The notes beneath the pieces are model-generated. The model saw only the letters and a list, made by a program, of their open reading frames with translations, searched no databases and was not told the origin of the DNA. Made by a program: the position numbers and the translations under genes. A DNA stretch of 21,247 nt, from IMG/VR virus record IMGVR_UViG_3300025732_000320, positions 1 through 21,247 of that record; one strand, given 5' to 3'. Source of the DNA: a virus. Below are positions 14,912-20,784 of this stretch, in pieces (the stretch's first letter is position 1; every line of letters starts with the position of its first letter).

Positions 14912-14931
14912 CGAGCCTCCGAAACGGCTCG
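14912..14931 (-). promoter_or_regulatory. Hairpin overlapping the RBS of the DUF551-like gene
   Basis: CGAGCC (14912-14917) and GGCTCG (14926-14931) form a perfect 6-bp stem with an 8-base loop. On the minus strand, the GGAGG ribosome site of the DUF551-like gene lies partly in the loop and partly in the arm. Pairing would hide part of it, so translation could be structure-controlled. No ligand or partner RNA is evident. Confidence 0.4.
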
Positions 14932-15095
14932 TGAACATCTTCCCCCAGTCTTTCCCCCAGTTGGCTGTCATGTTCTGTCCTCGTTCATGCAGATTTGGCC
15001 GGTGTCGGCCATTCGCAAAGCGCGGGAAATGGCCGGTTTCCTTGGGGTTTCCGCTCTTTCGCATCTTAGGTCCGCTGCCCTCGTAGGGCCGAAAC

Positions 15096-15104
15096 AGTAT
15101 AGCA
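15096..15104 (-). promoter_or_regulatory. Candidate extended -10 promoter reading leftward
   Basis: On the minus strand the sequence TGCTATACT matches an extended -10 element (TG-n-TATACT); the -35 region 17 bases upstream (GAGCAA) is poor. A start about 7 bases downstream would fall at a 5-bp palindrome, GCCCT-CGT-AGGGC (15077-15089), which could be an operator. The transcript would include the DUF551-like gene. The AT-rich patch stands out from its GC-rich surroundings. Confidence 0.35.
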
Positions 15105-15143
15105 AAATCAGTGGCCATTTGCTCGTTTCCCCCGCTTGTCCCC

Positions 15144-16124
15144 CTAACCTTTCAGCTTCGCCATCTTCCGCTTCGCCTCGCGGACCTCGCGGATGCCGGC
15201 TGACTGATAGCGGAGAGACGATGACGCGCTGGCGTGCCCGAGGGCTTCCATGATCGTCTTCAAGCCCGCTCCCGACTCGTTGAGCCAGGTGCCGACCGAA
15301 TGGCGGGCCATGTGCGGGGTGAACTCGACGCCGAGCCTCTTGGCGAGCGGCCAGAGCCACTTGTAGACGCTCGACCGATCGGACCAGGGCCACAGGGGCT
15401 TCGCCTGATCCTCGTTCGCCAGCGCCGCCACCAAGGCGTCGTCCAAGGGGAAGGTTTTCCATTCCTGGGTCTTGCTGACCCAGACCTTCACCGTGGCCTG
15501 CCGAAGGTCGATCTGCGGCCACTCGATACGCAGGGTCTCGGTGATCCGCGTGCCCTGGCCGAACAGCCACAGGATGAGCAGGCGCTTCTTCCCCTCGGTG
15601 TTGGCCAAGAGGAGCTTTCTGACGGACCTGGAGGCCGCCCTGGTGGTCGGCCTCGGCTCCTTGAAGAGTTTGACCCGGAGCCAGTCGCGCCACTTGTTCT
15701 CCGCCGCGTAGTGCAGGATTGCCGCTGCGGGCTTGATGACGCCGCGGTTCTTCGTGGCGTTCTTCTTCCCCGCGTACAGGGCGTTGGCGGCCTCGACCAG
15801 ATCCGCGTGCACCATCCTGGCGACCACCTTCCCGCCCATATGCAGGATGAGCTTGTCGATGCGCAGGCGGTCGGCCTTCGAAGGGTTCCGCCAGCCGATG
15901 TAGCGCTGAGCGGCTTCCTCGAACGTCAGGGTTTCTGCATCGGGACCACGTTCCCGCTGGGCTTGGGCGAGAAGTCGGACGCTGAGGTCCGCTGCAAATC
16001 GTTCCGCAGCGCCCTTGTCTGCCGTCTGCGTAGACATCTCAATGCGTCTGCCGCCGACCGTCCCCCGGACGATGTAGTAACGATTGTCTTTCCGTCTTCC
16101 TGGGGCAACGAGTTTGAGGGGCAT
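15144..16124 (-). CDS. int: Tyrosine-recombinase integrase
   Basis: A 326-residue site-specific recombinase that joins phage attP to host attB and, with an excisionase, reverses it. The core residues can be placed: Arg193 in GQGTRITETLR, Lys218 in SKTQEWK, His271-x-x-Arg274 in HMARHSVGTWL, His297 in LGHAS and the nucleophile Tyr306 in SLRYQSAG. The N-terminal part (about 1-60) resembles the arm-binding domain of Rhizobiales phage integrases, and about 65-150 the core-binding domain. GAGG about 5 bases before the ATG supports the start. The 5' end overlaps the excisionase-like gene by 199 bases in another frame. The catalytic set is complete, so the enzyme is probably functional. Confidence 0.93.
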   Translation of the reverse strand: MPLKLVAPGRRKDNRYYIVRGTVGGRRIEMSTQTADKGAAERFAADLSVRLLAQAQRERGPDAETLTFEEAAQRYIGWRNPSKADRLRIDKLILHMGGKVVARMVHADLVEAANALYAGKKNATKNRGVIKPAAAILHYAAENKWRDWLRVKLFKEPRPTTRAASRSVRKLLLANTEGKKRLLILWLFGQGTRITETLRIEWPQIDLRQATVKVWVSKTQEWKTFPLDDALVAALANEDQAKPLWPWSDRSSVYKWLWPLAKRLGVEFTPHMARHSVGTWLNESGAGLKTIMEALGHASASSSLRYQSAGIREVREAKRKMAKLKG

Positions 16125-16300
16125 GGCGGCCTCAGAGCCTCCTTGAGCCTTGCATAGGCGGGTTCATCGAAGAGATAGGAGCGGCCCAGTTTGATCGGCC
16201 GCACTTCCGGGTGCTCGGCAAGACGACGGCGTAGGGTGCGCGTCGAAGTGTGCAGCCGCGCCGCCACGTCCTCAAGCGTCATTTCCCTGGCCTGCGTCAC
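15926..16300 (-). CDS. Excisionase-like HTH protein overlapping the integrase gene
   Basis: A 124-residue frame beginning with GTG at 16300; an ATG at 16282 (residue 7) is an alternative. Residues of about 7-56 form a helix-turn-helix of the MerR/excisionase type: MTLEDVAARLHTSTRTLRRR followed by a wing with KLGRSYLFDEPAYARL. The C-terminal half (residues of about 59-124) is Ser/Arg/Pro-rich and coincides with the out-of-frame start of integrase, so it may be tail sequence without a fold. Excisionase genes just upstream of and overlapping int are known in lambdoid phages. It would bend attachment-site DNA and set the direction of recombination. The HTH part is well supported; the extent of the C-terminus is less so. 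Confidence 0.7.
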   Translation of the reverse strand: MTQAREMTLEDVAARLHTSTRTLRRRLAEHPEVRPIKLGRSYLFDEPAYARLKEALRPPCPSNSLPQEDGKTIVTTSSGGRSAADALRCLRRRQTRALRNDLQRTSASDFSPKPSGNVVPMQKP

Positions 16301-16341
16301 CTACTGTGCCCCGTCAGATCTCGGTGTGAGTGTCGGTCATG

Positions 16342-16863
16342 TCACTCGGGCTCCTTGAGTGCGCGGATGGCTCTAGCGCTGTCGTGATCCCCGTTTTCTC
16401 CTGCGAGGCACGCCGCCATCTCTATCCCCTCGTTCCTCGCCCTGACGCGATCAGCCTCGCGCTCATCGTCATGGACGTGCAGCCAAGCGACCTTCTCGTC
16501 TGCATCCGCGCACGCCTTCTCGATGCCGTGCTCGCCAAGATAATGACCGCCGTCTCGATGGATGCGCGCGAGCAGATTGAACAGTCGGTTATCAGCAGCC
16601 TCGCGCGACTGAGAGAGGGCTTCGAGCATGGCGGCGGCTTCGGTGATTGTTGCGTACATCTCGCGGCCACCGGGCATCCCAATGATGAAAGCAGCTTCTT
16701 TCTCCAGCCTCTTCACCATCTCGGCCACGTCGCCGCCGACGACGGGCGGGAGGGCGGAGAGGTAGGCGGTGATACACTTGGCAAGCCAGTCTTCACGATG
16801 ATCTTTGCACGACCGAAGCATGTCACGTGCCGCCTCCAGCGCCTTCATATCGAGGTCAGCCAC
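16342..16863 (-). CDS. Helical phage protein of unknown function
   Basis: A 173-residue protein starting at GTG 16863, supported by AAGGAG a few bases upstream. Almost the whole chain is charged helix: KALEAARDMLRSCKDHREDW, then a VAEMVKRLEKEAAF stretch, then LEALSQSREAADNRLFNLLARI, and a C-terminal His/Asp/Glu-rich region. There is no membrane segment. The style is that of early-region accessory proteins in temperate phages (ead/Ea22-type), but I do not recognise a specific family. It sits between an aromatic-rich small protein and the excisionase gene. Confidence 0.6.
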   Translation of the reverse strand: MADLDMKALEAARDMLRSCKDHREDWLAKCITAYLSALPPVVGGDVAEMVKRLEKEAAFIIGMPGGREMYATITEAAAMLEALSQSREAADNRLFNLLARIHRDGGHYLGEHGIEKACADADEKVAWLHVHDDEREADRVRARNEGIEMAACLAGENGDHDSARAIRALKEPE

Positions 16864-16988
16864 GGTGATCTCCTTTGCGTGTGCGTGCCGTCTTCATGGT
16901 CATGACTGGTTCACCTCTGAGAGAAGAGGATTAGGGGCTGAACTGCTAACGAGCTTCATCGGAGGGGCTTCCTGTCGGGACAAGCGAG

Positions 16989-17213
16989 TCATTGCTTTTC
17001 CCACGGCGCCTCGACCGTCCAGGGCGTCCACGGCATTCGCCATGAGACGTTGAAGAACCAGAAGCCAAAGCTGTCGTGCGGGCCGTCGTAGTAGAACCAC
17101 TCGCGGCCCCAATATCGGTTCTCCACCGGCAGCCAATTGAACGGATAGAAGTAGTAGGGCCAGCGCACCCATTCGATGCCGCCGTTTTTGAATTCGAGCG
17201 GCCCAATCTTCAT
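16989..17213 (-). CDS. Aromatic-rich small phage protein
   Basis: A 74-residue protein whose ATG overlaps the upstream stop (ATGA). Of 74 residues, 10 are Trp, 8 Phe and 6 Tyr, about a third aromatic. It starts MKIGPLEFKNGGIEWVRWPY and continues WFYYDGPHDSFGFWFFNVSW. I recall related short proteins starting GPLEF in Rhizobiales phages, of unknown role. The pattern suggests a compact beta sheet or a membrane-surface protein; there is no clear transmembrane helix. After it come 125 bases with only very short frames. Confidence 0.65.
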   Translation of the reverse strand: MKIGPLEFKNGGIEWVRWPYYFYPFNWLPVENRYWGREWFYYDGPHDSFGFWFFNVSWRMPWTPWTVEAPWEKQ

Positions 17214-17566
17214 CGTCCCTTCCCATGTTCAGCCCGGTACCTGCGGCCATGTGGTGAAAGCTGCCAGTTGGCAGCCGCAGCCTTGTCCAGATCGCACCTG
17301 TGCTTCGTCTGGAAGGTGACGGCACCCACGGTGTGAAGCTGGCGATGATGGAAGGCGCAGAGGGCCACCACGTCGTCGTCGCCGGGCTTGAGCCCCGTGC
17401 CAGCGTTACCGTTCTCCCGGACGTGATGGGCTTCCATGTTGCCCGAGCATTCGGCGTTCTCGACAAGGCAGCGGTTGCCCCTCGTCCAGGCGAGATGCCC
17501 TGAGCACCGCACCCGCTCGGACTCCCTCACCCCCATCTTCTGGCGAACACGGCGCTTGGGGATCAT
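17210..17566 (-). CDS. HNH-type Cys/His protein (DUF968-like phage nuclease candidate)
   Basis: A 118-residue protein with an ATGA overlap on both sides. It has Cys21 (RCSGHLAWTRG), Cys33, Cys40 (ENAECSG), then EAHHVR (45-50) and DVVALCAFHHRQLH (65-78) with Cys70, His73, His74 and His78. The order Cys-Cys, His-His, then Asp...Cys-x-x-His-His-x-x-x-His matches HNH/beta-beta-alpha-metal domains of the DUF968-like group in lambdoid phages, which sit among recombination genes. Members are thought to be structure- or site-specific nucleases. Here it follows the recombination module, so a role in processing recombination intermediates is plausible but not shown. Confidence 0.72.
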   Translation of the reverse strand: MIPKRRVRQKMGVRESERVRCSGHLAWTRGNRCLVENAECSGNMEAHHVRENGNAGTGLKPGDDDVVALCAFHHRQLHTVGAVTFQTKHRCDLDKAAAANWQLSPHGRRYRAEHGKGR

Positions 17567-18087
17567 CGGCGGCGCTCCGGAAACTGGCCCGTGTCTTCAA
17601 GGAACCGGGTTTCGAGGTCGAGCCACTTCTTGGCAGCCTCGGTGCCCGGAAGGATTTCGGCACGGGACTTGACGTGGCACCACCCGCGCACAGCCCCCGC
17701 CGTTTCCTCGGCCGAGGTCGCTGCGGCGGGCCAGCCTACATATTCTGCGGTCCACTTCTGAAATCGCTTGTCCGCGCACCGCATCCCGACCTTCTCCGGC
17801 AGCGTCTTCTCTCGTTTGGCCCCACCCGGAGCCGCAGACCTTTCAGGAGGAGGGGGGTGGTCTGCTGCGGCCGACCCGATAGCCGCTCCCGTCGTCGCTC
17901 CGGGTGGGATGGGGTTGCCGTCGTCCCCGATCTTCGCCACCGCCACCATGTAGCGCGTGCCGAGAGGAGCGACGGCGAAGTCTGCATTCACGTCATTGGG
18001 ATGCACCACGAACGAGACAACGATCCCGTCCTGCACCTGCCTGTAGCTGTGCTTCTTGGCCTCGAAGTGGATGGCGGGGACGGTCAT
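17563..18087 (-). CDS. Conserved-type recombination-module protein of unknown function
   Basis: A 174-residue protein joined to both neighbours by 1-4 nt overlaps. The N-terminal 55 residues are a beta-rich domain (HFEAKKHSYRQVQDGIVVSF, then NADFAVAPLGTRYMVAVAKI). A Pro/Ala linker of about 40 residues follows. The C-terminal helical part (about 95-174) contains GMRCADKRFQKW and a segment CHVKSRAEILPGTEAAKKW, seen in proteins next to annealing-protein genes in alphaproteobacterial phages. I know no biochemical function. Context suggests DNA recombination or replication. Confidence 0.65.
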   Translation of the reverse strand: MTVPAIHFEAKKHSYRQVQDGIVVSFVVHPNDVNADFAVAPLGTRYMVAVAKIGDDGNPIPPGATTGAAIGSAAADHPPPPERSAAPGGAKREKTLPEKVGMRCADKRFQKWTAEYVGWPAAATSAEETAGAVRGWCHVKSRAEILPGTEAAKKWLDLETRFLEDTGQFPERRR

Positions 18088-18329
18088 CAGCCGAACGGAT
18101 CAGGCTCGGGCTGCGCCTTCTCAGCGCTGCGCTCGTCTTCCATGCGGAGGCTGAGGAACTTGTCTTTCCCGCCTTCCCCGCCCTTGAGCCATGCGGCAAG
18201 CCGAAGCTTCTCGCCCTTCTTGATGTCCCGGTGAGCGGTGATGTCGCCGGTATAGGCAGGCGACTTGTCGCTGGTGCCCTTGGTGTTCTTGAACAAAGTC
18301 CCGTCGCCGGGCTTAGGTGTGTAGGCCAT
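18087..18329 (-). CDS. Small basic protein next to the Rad52 gene, ssDNA-binding-like
   Basis: An 80-residue protein with AAGGGA before the ATG, 10 bases after the Rad52-family stop. The sequence YTPKPGDGTLFKNTKGTSDK, then the short strand pattern YTGDITAHRDIKKGEKLRLA and KFLSLRM, resembles short beta-barrel (OB-like) phage proteins that accompany recombinases. The tail is acidic and Pro-rich (KAQPEPDPFG), as in single-stranded DNA-binding proteins whose acidic C-terminus recruits partners. This points to an ssDNA-binding accessory role. It is inference; no database comparison was possible. Confidence 0.55.
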   Translation of the reverse strand: MAYTPKPGDGTLFKNTKGTSDKSPAYTGDITAHRDIKKGEKLRLAAWLKGGEGGKDKFLSLRMEDERSAEKAQPEPDPFG

Positions 18330-18339
18330 CGTCGGTCCC

Positions 18340-19056
18340 TTATGCTGCGAGTACGTTGGTCCGCTTGCGAGCGGCGGTGAGGGCGGTCTGGACTTCCTTC
18401 CACGATGCCGGCGCCTGGTTGTTCAGCGCGGCGATGTGGTCGCGGTTGTCCTCCTCCAGCTTGAGGAGCTGGTCGGCGTGCCACGCGAGGCCGGCGGCCT
18501 TCACGAGCTTGTCGGCGATCTGCAGGAGGTCGTTACCGGGGAACTCGTAGCTGTCGCGCTGGAAGAACTTGGCGATGGCGGGATCGATGCCCGTGGGGGC
18601 GCCGGGGGCTCGGGGCGGCGCTGGCGCAGCATCCTCGACGTGCTCTTGGTCTTTGTCGTAGAGCGCCAGGCCGAAGGGCCAGCCGAAGGTCATGAGGGCG
18701 CGCTTCGTGGCGTCCGTCTCGGCCTCCTTGACGGCCTTTTCGTGCGCCGCGCCTTCCGTCCGATCGATCCCGTGGCCGGCGCCGGTTCCCTCGCGGGCGA
18801 CTCCGCAGACCGTGACGCGCACCTTGGCGGTGTAGGTGACGGCCGGCTTCCCGTTGACCTCGCCGCGCCACACCAGCGCCATGCTTACGGTCTCTCGCGT
18901 CCAGGCGTCATGCCCGAAGATGCGATTAGCCTCGGCAACGGCGTGCCAACCCTCGATGTAGCTGAGGGTCTGGCCGGACTGCGTGCGCGACTTGACCGCG
19001 CCAGCCTTCAGGTCGGCGTTCAGCGACGCCTTCTGTGCCTCGGTAAATCCGGTCAT
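18340..19056 (-). CDS. Rad52/Rad22-family single-strand annealing protein
   Basis: A 238-residue recombinase that anneals complementary single strands, serving phage recombination and repair. The diagnostic order is present: LSYIEGWHAVAEANRIFG (about 31-48), the strand pair TAKVRVTVCGVAREGTGAG (about 76-94), and AHEKAVKEAETDATKRAL followed by TFGWPFGLALYDKD (about 104-136). These match the ring-forming annealing domain of Rad52-type phage proteins. A Pro/Ala linker and a helical C-terminal region of about 80 residues follow. The ATG overlaps the Gp157-family stop (ATGA), so the two are coupled. I see no exonuclease partner in the window. Confidence 0.85.
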   Translation of the reverse strand: MTGFTEAQKASLNADLKAGAVKSRTQSGQTLSYIEGWHAVAEANRIFGHDAWTRETVSMALVWRGEVNGKPAVTYTAKVRVTVCGVAREGTGAGHGIDRTEGAAHEKAVKEAETDATKRALMTFGWPFGLALYDKDQEHVEDAAPAPPRAPGAPTGIDPAIAKFFQRDSYEFPGNDLLQIADKLVKAAGLAWHADQLLKLEEDNRDHIAALNNQAPASWKEVQTALTAARKRTNVLAA

Positions 19057-19562
19057 TTCCGCCTCACGCTCAGGGTGACGCCGCCGTTGGAGAGCATCGC
19101 GCCGGGAACGTCCTTCTTGGCCTTCAGGGCAGCGCTGATGCCCGCCTTGTCCAGCTTGGGGTCCTGCGGCTTCCAGTAGTCGGCAGGGATGGCCTTCTCG
19201 TCGGTGACGATCACGGCGGCCGGGGTGGCCTGCACCGAGACGGTGAAGTCCGGGGCCTCAATCCTCTTCAGGCAGGCCCGCTCCATCGTGTGCTGGACAA
19301 GGGCTTCCTTCGCCTCGATCCGGCGCTCGATGCGCTTCTTGCGCTCGTTCAGTTCCTCGACGCGGGCCTTGATGCCGGCGACCAGAAGCCCGTCCTCGTC
19401 CGCCGATCGCAGGACGGCGATAAGCAGGGCGTCCAGATTGCTTTCGCCTTCCAGCGTGTCGGCGAGCGTGTCCTCATCTGCGGTCGGGAAAGCTAACCTC
19501 AGCTGATCGCGTAAGTATTCGTGATGGGCGAGCGCCACCTGAATTGCATGTGCGTTAGACAT
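19053..19562 (-). CDS. Gp157-family phage protein
   Basis: A 169-residue protein with GGAG a few bases before the ATG. The middle is a long charged coiled coil (about 65-95: IKARVEELNERKKRIERR). It is followed by the conserved block EAPDFTVSVQATPAAVIVTD, then YWKPQDPKLDKAGISAALKA and VPGAMLSNGGVTLSVRRK. This is the signature of the Gp157 family, first noted in Streptococcus phages and linked to phage resistance and recombination modules. It is usually beside single-strand annealing or SSB genes, as here. The mechanism is unknown. Its first bases overlap the end of the HNH endonuclease gene by 8 bases. Confidence 0.88.
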   Translation of the reverse strand: MSNAHAIQVALAHHEYLRDQLRLAFPTADEDTLADTLEGESNLDALLIAVLRSADEDGLLVAGIKARVEELNERKKRIERRIEAKEALVQHTMERACLKRIEAPDFTVSVQATPAAVIVTDEKAIPADYWKPQDPKLDKAGISAALKAKKDVPGAMLSNGGVTLSVRRK

Positions 19563-20031
19563 GGCTCCACACCCTCTTGGTTCGAATAGCGTAGACGTGA
19601 GAGCGATTAAGCCCGTATTTACGGGCGAGCTTCGTCAGTCCCAAGGTGCTTTGACGGATGGTCAGAACATCGTCGGCTGAGAGCTTCGCCCGCCCATTCT
19701 CTTCTCCTGCCGTGATCCCGCGACGACGCCCCTTGTTAGCCATGTCGGTCATGTTGTCCTCGTTTGTTCCGAGGAAAAGATGATCCGGGTTGACGCAGCA
19801 CCGCACATCGCAGCGATGCAGGACGAAGAGGCCGTCCGGGACTGTGCCCCGGTGCAATTCATATGAATGTCGGTGAGCCAAGACACTTCTGGCACCATTC
19901 CAAAAGTGGCCGTATCCACTCGTTGTCAGACCGCCAAGCCAAAGCCAGCAGCCACTATTGGGCTCGGGCGTGTAGCGAGTGGGGAAGCGCGTCGCCAGCG
20001 GAAGCCTGCGCCTGATGTATTTACGCGGCAT
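19555..20031 (-). CDS. Free-standing HNH homing endonuclease
   Basis: A 158-residue protein. About residues 24-60 carry GCWLWLGGLTTSGYGHF and AHRHSYELHRG, and the core is LHRCDVRCCVNPDHLFLGT (71-89) with His72, Asn81 and His84 as the HNH residues and Cys74, Cys78 and Cys79 as likely zinc ligands. It continues NMTDMANKGRR, typical of HNH_3-type homing enzymes. The C-terminal part (about 117-155) is a helix-turn-helix (SADDVLTIRQS ... KLARKYGLNRSHVYAIRT) that would read the target. GGGAG precedes the ATG. It overlaps the upstream gene by 11 bases and the Gp157 gene by 8, so it is snugly inserted. It may cut phages lacking it and spread by repair. Confidence 0.88.
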   Translation of the reverse strand: MPRKYIRRRLPLATRFPTRYTPEPNSGCWLWLGGLTTSGYGHFWNGARSVLAHRHSYELHRGTVPDGLFVLHRCDVRCCVNPDHLFLGTNEDNMTDMANKGRRRGITAGEENGRAKLSADDVLTIRQSTLGLTKLARKYGLNRSHVYAIRTKRVWSHV

Positions 20032-20233
20032 CTTTGAACTCCCTCGCCACGGTCCCTTCAGGGAGGTGGCCTTTGTTCGGTTGCGTGAGCCTGACCATCC
20101 GCTCGGCGAGTTCCTTGAACTCCTCCGCTCCGGGGCCGGTCATGTAGTGGCCCAACATCTCCCTCTCCAGGTCGGTGACAGACTGGCGTATCCGCTCCAG
20201 GGCGGAGGTGATGTAGCCGATGGAGGGGGTCAT
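20021..20233 (-). CDS. Small helical protein of unknown function
   Basis: A 70-residue protein starting in an ATGA overlap with the 35-residue gene upstream. Its stop lies 11 bases inside the HNH gene. The N-terminal 35 residues are a helix with heptad spacing (YITSALERIRQSVTDLEREM), followed by a second helix EEFKELAERMVRLT and a short tail. This style recalls small regulatory or structural proteins of phage early regions. No DNA-binding motif is clear. Confidence 0.55.
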   Translation of the reverse strand: MTPSIGYITSALERIRQSVTDLEREMLGHYMTGPGAEEFKELAERMVRLTQPNKGHLPEGTVAREFKDAA

Positions 20234-20337
20234 CGCAGCGCGCTCTTTCCGCTGGTTGCGTTCAGGATCGAAACGGCGATCAGCCGCGCTGCGAGCGTGT
20301 CGGGCGAGCGACGGAACAGGCGCAGGAACCAGGTCAT
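20230..20337 (-). CDS. 35-residue basic amphipathic protein
   Basis: Too short for most gene finders, but its ATG overlaps the upstream stop and its stop overlaps the downstream ATG, both in ATGA form. Translation: MTWFLRLFRRSPDTLAARLI then AVSILNATSGKSALR. The start is an aromatic/Arg-rich amphipathic segment that could lie on membranes. Double coupling within the operon argues that it is translated. Function unknown. Confidence 0.5.
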   Translation of the reverse strand: MTWFLRLFRRSPDTLAARLIAVSILNATSGKSALR

Positions 20338-20567
20338 CCGACTTCCTCCATGATCCCGGACTCAATCGCCCCGATGACGCACAGGTGTGTGTAGGCTGCC
20401 TGCCTGATGCGCTCGGAAGCCGCTGGTGACGTGGCGAGGCCCCAGAGGTGCGCCTGAGCGATGCTGGCGAACTGCTGGACCGGATGACGTGCCGTGTGAG
20501 CGTTGCGCCAGAAACTCATCGCCATCCCGGCGAGCGGGCCGCTGCAGACGGGGGAGGAGGGGGTCAT
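20334..20567 (-). CDS. Small helical protein of unknown function
   Basis: A 77-residue protein. The ATG at 20567 overlaps the stop of the upstream gene (ATGA) and follows GGTGACCGC, preferred over a longer in-frame start at 20672 that would lie inside the upstream gene. The centre is an Ala/His-rich helical part (FWRNAHTARHPVQQFASIAQ, then a second helix SERIRQAAYTHLCVIGAI). No membrane segment is strong enough to call. I do not recognise a family. Confidence 0.5.
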   Translation of the reverse strand: MTPSSPVCSGPLAGMAMSFWRNAHTARHPVQQFASIAQAHLWGLATSPAASERIRQAAYTHLCVIGAIESGIMEEVG

Positions 20568-20779
20568 GCGGTCACCCGACCGGCGAGGCCGCAGCCGCCC
20601 TTGGGAAGACGTTCCCAGACGTTCGTGAGCGGGTTGTGGTGGCCCGCGTCGCCCCATTTCCACGCCATGCACTGAGAGCCTTCACACTGACGACGAGTGA
20701 TGTTGCTACCGAAAGTGCTCCCAGCCCACGGGCCGCCGACGCACCACCTCCGCTTCGCCTCTTCTTCGGTCATCAGCAT
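20564..20779 (-). CDS. Small Cys/Trp protein with MTEEEAKRRWC opening
   Basis: A 71-residue protein from the ATG at 20779, chosen because GGAG lies 8 bases upstream. A GTG at 20788, which overlaps the previous stop, and an ATG at 20773 are alternatives. It begins MLMTEEEAKRRWCVGGPWAG, has RQCEGSQCMAWKWGD and ends GGCGLAG. The opening E-E-A-K-x-x-W-C with a downstream C-x-x-x-x-C-M-A-W matches short phage proteins I have seen in Rhizobiales phages. Its Cys set (Cys at the opening, the CEGSQC pair and the GGC near the end) could bind a metal. Function unknown. Confidence 0.6.
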   Translation of the reverse strand: MLMTEEEAKRRWCVGGPWAGSTFGSNITRRQCEGSQCMAWKWGDAGHHNPLTNVWERLPKGGCGLAGRVTA

Positions 20780-20784
20780 GTCCG

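Larger units (their letters stand above)
14911..15143. other. Non-coding stretch next to integrase; attP candidate
   Basis: These 233 bases between the DUF551-like gene and the 3' end of the integrase have no convincing gene. They contain a 10-mer direct repeat TTCCCCCAGT at 14940-14949 and 14952-14961, related C tracts at 15126-15133 and 15138-15142, and repeated TGGCCGG/TGGCCAT words between 14995 and 15118. The same stretch holds a candidate promoter and two small palindromes. Repeated short elements beside an integrase gene are what arm-type or excisionase sites look like, so the attachment site is most likely here. No tRNA 3' end is recognisable, so the core cannot be defined. Confidence 0.35.

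Noticed and set aside
14903-15118. 71-residue minus-strand frame (MATDFAILFRPYEGSGPKMR...)
   Set aside because: Starts upstream of the candidate promoter's start point, lacks a ribosome site, and runs through the repeated C tracts; the DUF551-like gene just below is better supported.
16314-16340. 8-residue frame MTDTHTEI before the excisionase gene
   Set aside because: Too short and without ribosome site; probably chance.
16864-16988. Tiny frames of 19 and 15 residues (MKLVSSSAPNPLLSEVNQS; MTMKTARTRKGDHRG)
   Set aside because: Too short, no family, and only moderate ribosome-site support; could be leader sequence.
16900-17466. 188-residue minus-strand frame
   Set aside because: Out-of-frame shadow of the HNH-like and aromatic-rich genes, which have coupled junctions and recognisable motifs.
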